The notes beneath the pieces are model-generated. The model saw only the letters and a program-made list of their open reading frames with translations. It was not told the origin of the DNA and did not search any database. Source: Ottowia thiooxydans DSM 14619 (GTDB lineage: Bacteria > Pseudomonadota > Gammaproteobacteria > Burkholderiales > Burkholderiaceae_C). Taken from it: a stretch of 64,000 bases of DNA. The stretch lies in NCBI RefSeq assembly GCF_000422885.1, contig NZ_AUGX01000011.1, positions 186,001 to 250,000 of the forward strand, in the 5' to 3' direction. Positions within the stretch are counted from its first letter, which is position 1. Each line of letters opens with the position of its first letter. The position numbers and the translations under genes are program-made. Of this stretch, positions 1 through 9,564 are shown one piece after another.

Positions 1-1941
1 TATAGAGCCTTCACCGGGACGCGCCATGAGCGATAAGGCGGGCGAATAAGTCACTTCGGGCTTCGGTACCTTTTCAAGCACCCTGGGCATGGGGGAGGGG
101 ACCTTTTTCATGCCCAAGCCGGCGGCGACCCGCTGGGCTAAAGCTTCCGACGCATTGCGCAGCGAGGCCACCATGCGCTCCCGGATGGCGGGCACGGTCA
201 CCTTGGACAGCTCAAACCGGAAGGCGGCCGCAATGTGATTCTGCTCGACCTCCGTTTGGCTCTCGAAAAACAATCTCGCCTGGGTGTAGTGGTCCGCGAA
301 TTTCTCAGGTTTTGCACGGACTTTGCCTTGTTCTTCCTTCGCCTGCGCACGAGCAGGAACCGACATGAAGCCATGCCCAGAGCCTGCCTGGAAGGGGCAT
401 CCCCCTCCAAGTGAGTTGGGTTCGTAGTTCACGCGGCCACGGTGTATGGCTTGGCGGTGCATACCATCCCGTTGATTGTTGTGCACTGGGGCTAAGGGCG
501 CGTTGATAGGGATCTCATGGAAGTTAGGACCTCCCAGCCGGCTGATCTGCGTGTCTACGTAGGAATGAATGCGACCAGCCAAGAGAGGGTCATTGGAAAA
601 ATCCAGACCGGGCACTACGTGCGCTGTGCAAAACGCCACCTGTTCAGTCTCTGCGAAGAAGTTGTCTGGATTGCGATTGAGCACCATGCGGCCCACCTTT
701 CGCAAGGGGACGAGCTCTTCCGGGATGAGTTTGGTGGCGTCCAGTATGTCAAAGCTGAATGCTTCAGCCTCTTCTTCCGTGAAGACCTGGATAGCTAACT
801 CCCATTCAGGAAATGCACCTGCTTCTATCCGCTCCCATAAGTCTCGGCGGTGGTAATCCGGATCCGCGCCGGATATTTTTACTGCCTCATCCCACACCAG
901 GGAATGGGTGCCATATATCGGGTTCCAGTGGAATTTGACGAATACTGATTGACCTTGCTCATTCACCATGCGGAAGGTGTGCACACCAAAGCCTTGCATG
1001 GTGGCGTAGCTGCGCGGAATGCCTCGGTCCGACATCACCCACATCAACATGTGAGTAGACTCTGGCATAAGCGATACAAAGTCCCAAAACGTGTCATGTG
1101 CGCTTGCTGCCTGAGGCATTTGGTGGTGCGGTTCAGGCTTGACCGCGTGCACTAGGTCAGGAAATTTCATCGCGTCCTGGATGAAGAAGACGGGCATATT
1201 GTTGCCCACCAGGTCCCAATTGCCTTCATCGGTGTAGAACTTCACTGCAAAGCCACGGACGTCGCGTGCCGTGTCCTTTGAACCGCGTTCACCCTGCACG
1301 GTGGAGAATCGTACGAACACAGGGGTGATCTTCCCAGTCTCTTTGAAGGGCGCTGCGCGGGTAATGTCCGTTAAGGCTTCGTAACATTCGAAGTAGCCGT
1401 GCGCGCCAGATCCTCGCGCGTGTACGATCCGCTCAGGGATGCGCTCATGATCGAAATGCGTGAGCTTCTCGCGCAAAACGAAATCTTCCAGAAGGGCCGG
1501 GCCTCGCACTCCGAGTTTGAGCGAGTTCTGGTTGTCTGCAATCGGTACGCCCTGATTGGTGGTGAGCATCTGGCCGGAAGAATCGACTCGGACGCGATCC
1601 AAAGATTCGATGGTGCGGTTGGCGCCCTTCAATGCGCCCCGGCCGGTTTTCTCTGTAGGGTTGTCTTCCGACAACGTGCTGCCAGTCGCGAGGCGCGAAG
1701 GTTCGGCGACAGTCGCCCCCGGCTCTACAAGCAGTCCGTTGTCAAACCCATGCTCGCCTGCCTTGTTGGGGTTGAACGGCATACTTCTAACCATCTGTTC
1801 GACCTGCATGGCTTGGGCTGTAGCCGGATCGTCTGCGCCCGATGCTTTGGAAGCGGCGCTATCCGTATTCCGAGCGGTGGCTTGGGCCGTGCTTCGTTTT
1901 GGACCTGGATTACGGCGAGTTGTTTTCTTTGCGGTTGCCAT
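1..1941 (-). CDS. katE: Large-subunit (clade II, KatE/HPII-type) catalase, C-terminus cut by window edge
   Basis: Heme catalase that converts hydrogen peroxide to water and oxygen in the cytoplasm. The minus-strand frame is open from ATG at 1941 to base 1, giving 647 residues with no stop, so the 3' end lies outside. Visible motifs: the distal histidine segment [14 protein letters not shown], the distal Asn segment [13 protein letters not shown], and the proximal heme-Tyr segment [11 protein letters not shown]. The roughly 80-residue N-terminal extension rich in Lys, Thr and Ala, and a C-terminal part continuing past the catalase core, mark the large-subunit class of about 700-750 residues. 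It lies 194 bp downstream of the ferritin-like gene on the same strand, suggesting a shared oxidative-stress role. No convincing OxyR site was seen. Family is certain; the class is very likely. Confidence 0.95.
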   Translation of the reverse strand, partial: MATAKKTTRRNPGPKRSTAQATARNTDSAASKASGADDPATAQAMQVEQMVRSMPFNPNKAGEHGFDNGLLVEPGATVAEPSRLATGSTLSEDNPTEKTGRGALKGANRTIESLDRVRVDSSGQMLTTNQGVPIADNQNSLKLGVRGPALLEDFVLREKLTHFDHERIPERIVHARGSGAHGYFECYEALTDITRAAPFKETGKITPVFVRFSTVQGERGSKDTARDVRGFAVKFYTDEGNWDLVGNNMPVFFIQDAMKFPDLVHAVKPEPHHQMPQAASAHDTFWDFVSLMPESTHMLMWVMSDRGIPRSYATMQGFGVHTFRMVNEQGQSVFVKFHWNPIYGTHSLVWDEAVKISGADPDYHRRDLWERIEAGAFPEWELAIQVFTEEEAEAFSFDILDATKLIPEELVPLRKVGRMVLNRNPDNFFAETEQVAFCTAHVVPGLDFSNDPLLAGRIHSYVDTQISRLGGPNFHEIPINAPLAPVHNNQRDGMHRQAIHRGRVNYEPNSLGGGCPFQAGSGHGFMSVPARAQAKEEQGKVRAKPEKFADHYTQARLFFESQTEVEQNHIAAAFRFELSKVTVPAIRERMVASLRNASEALAQRVAAGLGMKKVPSPMPRVLEKVPKPEVTYSPALSLMARPGEGSI

Positions 1942-2051
1942 GATTAGATCTTCTAGAAATGTAGGTAGCGTTGGTTCTGCCCAATTTCGCGCTGCGGCGA
2001 TTCGGTGTGGAAAGGGTGAGTGTTTCGCGCACTTTTAAGCATGGGGGCGAA

Positions 2052-2076
2052 GTGACGTCCTGACGGCTAACGTCAC
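2052..2076. repeat. Short inverted repeat between the ferritin-like gene and katE
   Basis: GTGACGT (2052-2058) is complementary to ACGTCAC (2070-2076) across an 11-base loop. It sits in the 194 bp between the ferritin-like stop and the katE start. It could be an operator or a weak hairpin; no T-tract follows on the minus strand, so it is not a convincing terminator. Confidence 0.3.
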
Positions 2077-2135
2077 CCTTCAATGCTTCGATCCCGCCTC
2101 AGTGAGTTTTTAATGCCGGCCAGGGTCTCTGGAGT

Positions 2136-2744
2136 TCAGAGCATGGCGTCGCGCTGTTGCTCGGCTCGTGATGCGCCGATAGCCGTTTCGACCTGCTTCA
2201 CTTCCTCCGGAGGGGGCAACACCGCTGGCATGCCCAAGGCTCGAATTGAAAGCTCTCGGCACCAACCCTGTGTGTGATACAGATGGTGGTCCTCATCCTT
2301 TTCTACCCGGTCGTAGGCTTCCTTGAGGATCTTGGCGGTGGCTCCTGACGCGGCTTCGGCAACCTTGCCTAGAAGCTCCCAGTTGGCGTGATCCTTGGTT
2401 TCTGCGTGCACCACGCATTCACAGGCGACGAGTTGTGCTGCTGCAGCGTCTCCACTGGATTTGGCTAATTCCATGGCCTTCACCAGAGACGCGCCGATGT
2501 GTTTCACTACCGTACGGGAGGGGGCGGCTTCATCGGCGTCAATCCCGAGTTGTTCGCACGTGGTCCGAACAACGTTCTGGTGGTTTTTTGTTTCCTTCAA
2601 ATAGCCTTGCCATTCTTCCTTCAAGTCCTCATTGATTGCGCACGAGAGCGCTGCAAGGTAGACCTGTTCACCGCCCAATTCGGTCTCCATCATTTGAAGT
2701 AATAAATCTTTTAATTGCTTCTCGTCATATCGTGGTTTGACCAT
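2136..2744 (-). CDS. Ferritin-like four-helix protein
   Basis: Predicted 202-residue all-helical protein. Acidic and histidine-bearing segments (METELGGEQVY, ECVVHAETKDHANWELL, EKDEDHHLYH) recur at the spacing expected of a ferritin-like four-helix bundle, so a di-iron or manganese site binding peroxide or iron is plausible. The ATG at 2744 was chosen because GGAG precedes it by about seven bases and the protein begins at the first helix; the open frame extends upstream, but that part is low-complexity and basic. It lies upstream of katE on the same strand. I recognise the fold by pattern only, not an exact family; YciE/YciF-type stress proteins are the closest idea. Function in peroxide or iron stress is inferred from the catalase next door. 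Confidence 0.7.
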   Translation of the reverse strand: MVKPRYDEKQLKDLLLQMMETELGGEQVYLAALSCAINEDLKEEWQGYLKETKNHQNVVRTTCEQLGIDADEAAPSRTVVKHIGASLVKAMELAKSSGDAAAAQLVACECVVHAETKDHANWELLGKVAEAASGATAKILKEAYDRVEKDEDHHLYHTQGWCRELSIRALGMPAVLPPPEEVKQVETAIGASRAEQQRDAML

Positions 2745-3232
2745 CAGGTTCTCCAAGTAATAGTCACGGCTGTCAACGATCCTGTGAGTGCACTCATGCC
2801 TCTTGGGATGTGCTCCGGGGGTCCCTTTATGAACTGCCATCCGAACGCGCTGTATTACTTTGGATCGCCCCCACATGAGCGTTGGTAGGAACGTCACCAC
2901 CCACTGTGTAGGCAGAAGTAGACGTTTTCGCAGGGAGAGTTTCTGACGATCTGCGGTTGAGCTTTGCACCCGCCGAGTTTGTGACCTCGCTCGTCTTGGG
3001 CAGCGTTTTCCCCCGCGCCCTTTGACCAAATTGCGATCTAAATTCTTGGACTTCGTGTGGGCTTTGGGTGCTCAAACCAGCGAGCCCTGGCGTCTTTTGT
3101 GCTGGCAAGCCAGGCCGAGGATTGGACGAGGGCGACAGGACCGAATTGATCGCGGATCCCTTTTTTCGAGGGTAGAACAGGCAGTAGCTGACACCGCCGT
3201 GAGCTACTGCACCTCAAGTCCTCACGGAAATC
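2745..3232. other. Stretch without a convincing gene, upstream of the ferritin-like gene
   Basis: Open frames exist on both strands, but none combines a ribosome binding site, an ATG start and protein-like composition. The minus-strand frame that continues the ferritin-like gene upstream encodes an Arg/Ser/Thr-rich sequence. The region presumably holds the promoter of the ferritin-like gene and possibly katE. No operator was recognised. Confidence 0.4.
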
Positions 3233-3481
3233 TCAGGAAGTCAACGACGAATGCATTTCTGAGCCCCGCTCGCGCTGACACCGTTTTATGGCAAGCAATG
3301 ATCGTCCATCGGCTGTGAGTCCGAGAACCACCGCGTGAGGTGGAGCACCTTCAGGGGCGTAGAGAGTCCCGGTGACAAGGCCTTGGCTAAATAAGGACGT
3401 GAACAAACTTATCTGTTCTTCATCGCGCAAGATAAGCGCGTCTGTTGCGCAATCAACGGCTTCTAGCAGATTGAGTTCCAT
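3233..3481 (-). CDS. Small hypothetical protein (82 aa)
   Basis: Short open frame starting MELNLLEAVDCATDALILRDEEQ, of ordinary mixed composition, without signal peptide or membrane segment. The ATG at 3481 was chosen over an upstream in-frame start because the sequence becomes protein-like from there; only a weak purine-rich stretch precedes it. I do not recognise a family. It sits alone between the ferritin-like gene and the Rieske cluster, pointing away from the latter. It may be a real small gene or a chance frame. Confidence 0.4.
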   Translation of the reverse strand: MELNLLEAVDCATDALILRDEEQISLFTSLFSQGLVTGTLYAPEGAPPHAVVLGLTADGRSLLAIKRCQRERGSEMHSSLTS

Positions 3482-3770
3482 GCTTTGCTTTCGTTCTCTG
3501 CGCAGAGCGCAGTGATCACTGAAAATCAAAAGCGTGTTGCTAGAGCGCTTCAGACAAGAAAATACACTCTATACCCTTGTAGTAAAAAAGGTGCAACTTA
3601 CAAGATTTAAGTGTGAAGTCAAGTAACGGATGCAAATTGTCCGGGCCCTGCGATTGGAGCAACGGTAGTGTCCCGGCGTTTCAGATGGTATTTACGATGT
3701 GTAAACGCTTCTAGCGTAAGTCCACCGCCATTTCTACAGTTCATTCTCGGATGCCGTAAAGGTGACAAGG
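3482..3770. promoter_or_regulatory. Upstream region of the Rieske oxygenase operon with nested dyads
   Basis: No gene is seen here. It carries TTTAC-N5-GTAAA (3691-3705) nested inside GCGTTT (3676-3681) and AAACGC (3703-3708), followed by ACGC-N5-GCGT (3705-3717). Such dyads upstream of a catabolic operon are candidate operators, for instance for the IclR-type gene at 7225. No -35/-10 pair could be fixed with confidence. Confidence 0.35.
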
Positions 3771-4826
3771 ATGACATTGGTAAATATGTTGGTGCGCAAT
3801 TGCTGGTACGTGGCTGCGTGGAGTCACGAAGTTGCTGAGCAGCTTTTCAGCAGAACCTTGCTTGGCGATCCGGTATGTTTTTTCCGGAACTCGCTTGGAG
3901 AAGTTGTCGCGCTTGCTGATCGATGCGCTCACAGGGGCGCTCCTTTATCGAAGGGCCGGATTGAGGGCGATTCGGTCAGATGCATGTACCACGGCTTGAA
4001 GTTCGACAGTACCGGCCGGTGCCATGAAATCCCGGGGCAGGACCGCATTCCGCCACAAGCTTGCGTTCGAAGCTATCCGGTCATTGAGCGCGACAACTGG
4101 ATCTGGATATGGATGGGCGACGCAGAAAATGCAGATCCCGCGCGGATTCCTCCCACGTGGTCTTTGGGGAGCGCCGAGTGGGCCTACAAGCCCGGCTACT
4201 ACCGCTATGCAGCGCCCCACATGCTCATATGCGACAACCTGCTGGATTTCTCGCACCTCGGCTATGTGCACCCCACAACGCTGGGCGGAACAGAGAACAT
4301 TGCGCAAAAGCGCCCAACTGTCACCCGTGGTGATGGCGTTGTTCGTGTGGAGCGATGGTTGACCAACGAGGTTCCTGCGCCGTTCCATACGAAGGTAGCC
4401 AGCTTTTCAGGCTTGGTGGATCGTTGGCACTTCTACGACTTTCATGTCCCGGGCGTTCTCGTGATGTATTCGGGTGTCCAGGCGACCGGGACAGGAGCGC
4501 CTGAAGGACATATCAAGGATGCTTTGGAATTCAGAAGCTGTCAGGCAGTGACGCCTGAATCTGAAAGCAGTTCGCATTACTTCTACGCTGTGCCTCGCAA
4601 TTTTTCTATAGAAGATCAGCACATAACAGACACCATTTTTCAAGACATTGTGGATGCCTTCGAAGAGGATCGGGTCATGATTGAAGCCCAGGCCAGGAAT
4701 CTTGAGCAGGCAGGGAAATGGACCATGGCGGCGATAGTCGCAGATGCAGCCTTGGGCCAATTTCGCTGGCTGATGAGCCAGGCATTGCAAAGGGAAGCGG
4801 CGACCAGCGTGACGGCTGCTTCGTGA
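3771..4826 (+). CDS. Rieske non-heme iron oxygenase, VanA-like (first of a pair)
   Basis: Terminal oxygenase component of a ring-hydroxylating or O-demethylating system, cytoplasmic, 351 residues. The Rieske [2Fe-2S] ligands are Cys52-x-His54 and Cys71-x2-His74; the mononuclear iron motif is DNLLDFSHLGYVH with His162 and His167. The overall pattern (NCWYVAAW start, one-subunit architecture) matches the vanillate O-demethylase oxygenase family, whose members act on methoxy- or carboxy-substituted aromatics. The ATG at 3771 follows AAGGTG; a GTG at 3762 and an ATG at 3786 are alternatives. It is followed by a second Rieske gene 86 bp downstream. No ferredoxin-reductase (VanB type) gene is nearby, so electrons must come from elsewhere. 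The substrate is unknown. Confidence 0.88.
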   Translation: MTLVNMLVRNCWYVAAWSHEVAEQLFSRTLLGDPVCFFRNSLGEVVALADRCAHRGAPLSKGRIEGDSVRCMYHGLKFDSTGRCHEIPGQDRIPPQACVRSYPVIERDNWIWIWMGDAENADPARIPPTWSLGSAEWAYKPGYYRYAAPHMLICDNLLDFSHLGYVHPTTLGGTENIAQKRPTVTRGDGVVRVERWLTNEVPAPFHTKVASFSGLVDRWHFYDFHVPGVLVMYSGVQATGTGAPEGHIKDALEFRSCQAVTPESESSSHYFYAVPRNFSIEDQHITDTIFQDIVDAFEEDRVMIEAQARNLEQAGKWTMAAIVADAALGQFRWLMSQALQREAATSVTAAS

Positions 4827-4912
4827 AATTACTGGACGTTTTGTCGGGCAAAAAATAAAACTTCAATGGCGGCTTGGTGCTGAAAAATTGTACGAGCCGA
4901 AGGAGACAGAAA

Positions 4913-5962
4913 ATGACATTTCTAAGGAATGTTTGGTATGTGGCCATGTGGTCAGAGAACCTCGGCCAAGGCAGCCTCGAACACCGAGTTCTCCTTGAAG
5001 AGCCGGTGGTTTTCTTCCGCAATGAAGAAGGCCAGCCCGTAGCACTTTTTGACCGTTGTCCTCACCGCCTCGTGCCTTTGCACATGGGCAAGCTTTGTGC
5101 GGGTGGGCGAATCGAATGCGGCTACCACGGCCTGCAGTTCGATCAAACGGGGCAATGCGTTCATAACCCGCATCGCAGCGGCCGTATTCCCTCGCAGGCG
5201 AAGGTGAAGAGCTATCCCTTGGTCGAGAAACACTCGTTGATCTGGATATGGATGGGAGACAAGCCTGCGGATGAATCCTTGATTCCGGACTTCCATGTGC
5301 TAGATGCAGATAGCTCCTTGCCGGTCAGCAAACGAGATTGCATCAAGATGGAAGTGGGGTTCGGCCTCATCATTAACAACCTCCTGGATCTGAGCCATGC
5401 CGCATTCCTTCACAAGGGGATTCTTGGCAACGAGCAAACGGCGGCTGCTGAGATCGCTGTGGAGGAGCGGGGCGACACCATTTATGTGCGTCGGGAGAAC
5501 AAGAACGTTCCGCCTCCCGCGCTGTTCGATATGCTTTTTCAGAGGAACGGAGCAGCCGTTGACTTATGGAACGAGATCCGCTGCAACGCACCAGGTAACT
5601 TCCTGAACGACGTTTCTGTCCGTTCCCCCAACGCTCCGCGTGAAAGTGGCACCGGGATTTTTGGTACTCACTTCCTGACGCCCGAAACCCAGACCAGCAC
5701 GTACTACCACTTTGCCGCGGCCCGGCAAAACCCGCTGCCCTTTCCTGCAGGACAAGAAGCGCAGATTCAACAAACTCTTGCGGACCTTCGCCGCTATGCA
5801 TTCGAGCAGCAGGACGAACCCATGATGCTGGCGCAGCAAAAGGAGATTGAACGTGCTGGCGGAGAAGAGGCTGTCAAGCCCATGTTGCTCGAGGTTGATG
5901 CCGGCCCGGTTCGGTACCAACGTGTATTTGAGCGTCTCAAGGCAAGAGACACCGCCAATTGA
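4913..5962 (+). CDS. Rieske non-heme iron oxygenase, VanA-like (second of a pair)
   Basis: 349-residue homologue of the preceding gene. Rieske ligands are Cys49-x-His51 and Cys69-x2-His72; the active-site iron motif NNLLDLSHAAFLH gives Asp159, His162 and His167. The ATG at 4913 has AAGGAGA seven bases upstream and starts with the family's usual MTFLRNVWYVAMW, so the 13-residue upstream extension is discarded. Family membership supports mono-oxygenation or demethylation of an aromatic acid. The two genes may encode enzymes for two substrates, two successive steps, or a hetero-oligomer; sequence alone does not decide. It ends 38 bp before the binding-protein gene, suggesting one operon. Confidence 0.9.
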   Translation: MTFLRNVWYVAMWSENLGQGSLEHRVLLEEPVVFFRNEEGQPVALFDRCPHRLVPLHMGKLCAGGRIECGYHGLQFDQTGQCVHNPHRSGRIPSQAKVKSYPLVEKHSLIWIWMGDKPADESLIPDFHVLDADSSLPVSKRDCIKMEVGFGLIINNLLDLSHAAFLHKGILGNEQTAAAEIAVEERGDTIYVRRENKNVPPPALFDMLFQRNGAAVDLWNEIRCNAPGNFLNDVSVRSPNAPRESGTGIFGTHFLTPETQTSTYYHFAAARQNPLPFPAGQEAQIQQTLADLRRYAFEQQDEPMMLAQQKEIERAGGEEAVKPMLLEVDAGPVRYQRVFERLKARDTAN

Positions 5963-6000
5963 CCCCCACGCGTCCTACCCACGATAAAAAGGAGACCACG

Positions 6001-7164
6001 ATGAAACACGCGAGCAACAAGTATTGGGTTCAGCTTGTCTTTGGCTTGACCTTGACCGCCACGGCCACTTTGGCTTTCTCACAGGTAAAAATTGGCGTGA
6101 CGGTATCAGAGACCGGCCCCGCAGCGTCTCTGGGAATCGTTGAGAAGAGAACTCTTCAACTTCTACCCGATACGCTGGGAGGAGAAAAGGTGGAGTACAT
6201 CATTCTTGACGATGCATCTGACACTACAGCCGCCGTGCGCAATGCCCGCAGGCTGACCAGTGAAGATAAGGTGGATGCGCTGATCGGGTCAACGACCACA
6301 CCGAACAGCCTCGCCATGCTCGACGTGGCGGCAGAATTTGGCACGCCAATGATCGCCATGGGTGCCGGAGCCGCGATTGTTGAACCTATGGATGCACGTA
6401 GACGTTGGGCCTTCAAGGCTGTGCACAACGATGGGATGATGGTCGACGCCATTGTGGAGCATATGGTCAAGAAGGGCGTCAAGACCGTTGGCTACATTGG
6501 ATTTGCAGACGCCACCGGCGAAGGCTACTGGACCAGGCTCAAATCACAGGCTGATGCCAATGGACTGAAGATTGTGGCGAACGAACGCTATGGACGGGGG
6601 GATAACAGCGTGACAGCGCAAGCGCTGAAGATCGCCAGCGCGAATCCTGATGCGGTGTTGATCGCTGCATCTGGCTCGCCCGCTGCACTCCCGCAAATCA
6701 GCCTGAAGGAAAGAGGCTACAAAGGAGTGATTTATCAAACGCACGGCGTTGCGAACAACGACTTCCTTCGAGTTGCCGGAGCCAGCGCAGAAGGTACGTA
6801 TCTTCCCGTGGGACCGCTTTTGGTCGCTGATCAACTGCCTGCCGATAGCGCAGTCGGAAAGATTGGCCGGGACGTGATCAAGCGCTACGAACAGAAGCAC
6901 GGCGAAGGCAGTCGCACAACCTTCATCTCCAACGCGTATGACCCCTATCTCTTGCTGGATTCGGCAGTTCGAATCGCCGTGAAGAAGGCCAAGCCAGGTA
7001 CGCCAGAGTTCCGTTCCGCTCTGAGAGACGCCCTGGAAAGTACAAAGGAGTTCGCAGGATCTCAGGGCTACTACAACATGACGGCCTCTGATCATGTGGG
7101 TCTCGATAAACGATCGCGCTACATCGTCCGGATCGAGAGTGGAAAATGGAAACTGGCCCCATAG
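6001..7164 (+). CDS. ABC transporter substrate-binding protein, branched-chain amino acid (Liv/Peripla_BP_6) type
   Basis: 387-residue periplasmic binding protein. It has an N-terminal signal peptide (basic start, hydrophobic core, likely cleavage near the Ala/Ser-rich LAFSQ) and the family start VKIGVTVSETGPAASLG. Members carry amino acids, amides or, in betaproteobacteria, often aromatic compounds. The ATG at 6001 is preceded by AAGGAG. No permease or ATPase genes are adjacent, so it must use subunits encoded elsewhere. Its place directly after two oxygenase genes suggests it brings in their aromatic substrate. Confidence 0.9.
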   Translation: MKHASNKYWVQLVFGLTLTATATLAFSQVKIGVTVSETGPAASLGIVEKRTLQLLPDTLGGEKVEYIILDDASDTTAAVRNARRLTSEDKVDALIGSTTTPNSLAMLDVAAEFGTPMIAMGAGAAIVEPMDARRRWAFKAVHNDGMMVDAIVEHMVKKGVKTVGYIGFADATGEGYWTRLKSQADANGLKIVANERYGRGDNSVTAQALKIASANPDAVLIAASGSPAALPQISLKERGYKGVIYQTHGVANNDFLRVAGASAEGTYLPVGPLLVADQLPADSAVGKIGRDVIKRYEQKHGEGSRTTFISNAYDPYLLLDSAVRIAVKKAKPGTPEFRSALRDALESTKEFAGSQGYYNMTASDHVGLDKRSRYIVRIESGKWKLAP

Positions 7165-7224
7165 CTGCCTCCCTGGCGGACTGACATCTCCGAGCTCAAA
7201 AACGTCTGGCATCATTGATGTTAA

Positions 7225-8043
7225 ATGTCCAAGAAACGTTCAGGAGCGCTGGGCCCGGTTACCGCTGAGCCTCAACAACGAGGCGTTGCGGCCGTGGAGA
7301 GTGCTGCCGCAATTCTCGACGTATTGCATAAAGCCCAAGTGCCCCTTGGCGTGACGTCCATCGCGAAAGCGAGCGGGTTCGCACCGGCGCGCGTACATCA
7401 TTACCTCGTGAGCCTCTTGAAGACAGGCCTCGTGCACAAGGAAGAGTCTCCCGTTCGCTACGGTTTAGGTCCGTTTGCCATTCGCCTGGGCCTCACGGCC
7501 GTGGACCGGCTTGAGATTCAGCACTTCAGCGCGCCGTTTCTGCATGAACTCAGTACTGAGACGGGAGAGGCCTCGTTCTTCAGCATTTGGTCACCGGCTG
7601 GGCCGGTTATTGTTCGTTGGGAGCAAGGTATGCGGCCGCTTACGGTCTTTGCACGCCTTGGTACGGTGATGCCCTTGCTGAGGTCAGCGACCGGGCAGGT
7701 CTATTGCGCGTGGGGGCAGGGGGCCACCGTAGCAGAGGCGGTGGAAAGAGCATTGCTTCAACTTCCACCTGAGGAACGGGCGGCTGAGCGTGTGGCGTGC
7801 AGAGTGCGGACAGAGGAGGCACGCCACATGGCATGTGGAACCACCCGTGGGAGCATGCTTGCGGAAGTAAGCGCTGTGGCTGCCCCCGTGTTTGACCGCG
7901 AAGGGAACCTGGCTGGTGTCATGACAGTGCTTGGCCTACTCCAAGGATTCGACGCTTCGCCCAAGGGCGCGATGGCCAACGCCGTCCGCAGGGTTAGCCG
8001 CAGGCTTTCCGAAAAATTGGGCTACTCCATCCGCGATGAGTGA
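7225..8043 (+). CDS. IclR-family transcriptional regulator
   Basis: 272 residues: an N-terminal winged helix-turn-helix (about 24-90, including VTSIAKASGFAPARVHHYLVSLLKTGLV) and a C-terminal IclR effector-binding domain (about 95-265). Such proteins control aromatic and short-acid catabolic operons and respond to a small-molecule ligand. It is the last gene of the run with the two Rieske oxygenases and the binding protein, and probably regulates them. No strong ribosome binding site precedes the ATG at 7225, and 60 bp separate it from the binding-protein gene. Confidence 0.92.
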   Translation: MSKKRSGALGPVTAEPQQRGVAAVESAAAILDVLHKAQVPLGVTSIAKASGFAPARVHHYLVSLLKTGLVHKEESPVRYGLGPFAIRLGLTAVDRLEIQHFSAPFLHELSTETGEASFFSIWSPAGPVIVRWEQGMRPLTVFARLGTVMPLLRSATGQVYCAWGQGATVAEAVERALLQLPPEERAAERVACRVRTEEARHMACGTTRGSMLAEVSAVAAPVFDREGNLAGVMTVLGLLQGFDASPKGAMANAVRRVSRRLSEKLGYSIRDE

Positions 8044-8072
8044 ATGAGAGTTGCTGAGATCCTGAACAGGTT

Positions 8073-9527
8073 CTATGAACCTTTTCGCTGCTGCCTTAGC
8101 TCGCTTCCGTCGTCACTCTTCAGCGTCTTAAACGCGATGGCAGACCACGCACTCAGCAGTGCTACGCTCACGAACACAATACCAAAGTCATTGGCTTGCA
8201 AGCCTTCTACCGCGGGGTGGCGCAATTGGCCGGAGAAAGAAACGGCCCATGCTCCTACGACTACGCCCAATGCAATGGCAACTTGCTGGCCCATGGAGGC
8301 CATAGCCGTGGCGTGCCCTGCACGTTCTCGAGGTACATCCGAATAGGCCACGGTATTGAGTGTCACCATGACCATGGAGGTCGCCAATCCGCCCAGGAAC
8401 AACAGGCCACAGATCAACCAGACCGGTGTGTTGGCCGCGAACAGACCATAGCTGGCGATCAGGCAAGCCATGGTCAACGATGCCGCGATGAGAAGTGTTC
8501 GAAACCCGTAGCGCTCAATCACATAGGCCATCACGGCCCGGGTGGTGAGGCTACCCAAGGCAATGCACATCGTGATGAGCCCCGATTTCAAAGGCGACAT
8601 GCCCAGGCCAATCTGAAACAGCAAGGGCAGCAGGAATGGCACCGCGCCAATGACCGCTACCCGGACAGGAAAGCCCCCCAGAACAGACACTCTAAAAATG
8701 GGAAAGCGCATCACTGAGAAGTCGAGGATCGGATTGGAATGCCGACGGCAATGGGCGGCATAGAGCCAGAGGGCAATGGTGCCCACAAGGATCATTCCAG
8801 TCACCAATGCAGGCGGTAAAAGGTGTTTGCCAGACAGCTCCAGACCACCCAACAGACCCAGCAGCGCGGTGCCGAGCATGGCAAGGCCCAGGAAATCCAT
8901 GCTGACCGCGGCTTCAGGTGGAAGCTTTTCGTCTGCCTCGATGAACATCATCGCAAGCACGACGCCCAAGATCCCGAATGGGATGTTCACCAGGAAGATC
9001 CAATGCCAAGAGGCAACCGTGACGATGGCACCCCCGAAGAAGGGCCCCATCATGCGCCCAATGGCCCCGGGTATGGTGAACCAGACCATCGCAGTGACCA
9101 TTCGGTCAGGGGGAATGCAGCGCAAGAGGATGCTTCGGCCCACCGGCACCATCATCGAACCTCCAGCGCCCTGTAGCAAGCGGAACACGATCAACTGCGT
9201 TAGCGTTTGAGCCATACCGCAAAGCGCTGATCCCAGCGAAAAGACGATGACCGCGGCGCAAAACACGCGGCGTGCGCCAAAGCGACCGGAAAGCCAGGCG
9301 CTTGCCGGCAGAAAAATGGCGAGGCTGATCACGTAGGAAGCGATGGCCAGATTGAGATCCAGTACCGGGACCTGCATCGATTCCGCGATGGAGGGAAGCG
9401 CGGTGGCCATCACCGAGGTATCCAGGTTCTGAAGGAACAAGGGACATGCCACGATTAATGGAACGATGCGATAGCGGAAGGCTTCTGAGTTCACTTGTAT
9501 TCGTGGTGTCGGCGGTGTTGGCGGCAT
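8073..9527 (-). CDS. MFS efflux transporter, DHA2 (EmrB/QacA) type
   Basis: 484-residue inner-membrane protein with about 14 hydrophobic segments. It opens with the DHA2 signature around QNLDTSVMATALPSIAESM (helix 1) and has an MFS loop motif around LSGRFGARRVF. The family exports drugs and other hydrophobic compounds in exchange for protons. The ATG at 9527 was chosen because upstream in-frame sequence is Arg/His-rich and unlike a transporter N-terminus; a weak AGGTC precedes it. It is convergent with the IclR gene (29 bp apart) and divergent from the FAN1-like gene; a 24-bp palindrome in the divergent region may control it. No adjacent membrane-fusion (EmrA) gene is seen. Confidence 0.9.
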   Translation of the reverse strand: MPPTPPTPRIQVNSEAFRYRIVPLIVACPLFLQNLDTSVMATALPSIAESMQVPVLDLNLAIASYVISLAIFLPASAWLSGRFGARRVFCAAVIVFSLGSALCGMAQTLTQLIVFRLLQGAGGSMMVPVGRSILLRCIPPDRMVTAMVWFTIPGAIGRMMGPFFGGAIVTVASWHWIFLVNIPFGILGVVLAMMFIEADEKLPPEAAVSMDFLGLAMLGTALLGLLGGLELSGKHLLPPALVTGMILVGTIALWLYAAHCRRHSNPILDFSVMRFPIFRVSVLGGFPVRVAVIGAVPFLLPLLFQIGLGMSPLKSGLITMCIALGSLTTRAVMAYVIERYGFRTLLIAASLTMACLIASYGLFAANTPVWLICGLLFLGGLATSMVMVTLNTVAYSDVPRERAGHATAMASMGQQVAIALGVVVGAWAVSFSGQLRHPAVEGLQANDFGIVFVSVALLSAWSAIAFKTLKSDDGSELRQQRKGS

Positions 9528-9564
9528 CTGACCTGCATCCCACACGCGGATCTGGCGAATGGGC

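Noticed and set aside
2827-3108. Minus-strand 93-codon frame upstream of the ferritin-like gene
   Set aside because: It begins with TTG, has no ribosome binding site and a low-complexity Ser/Thr/Ala composition.
3022-3318. Plus-strand 98-codon frame
   Set aside because: No ribosome binding site, no family pattern, and it overlaps the minus-strand small gene.
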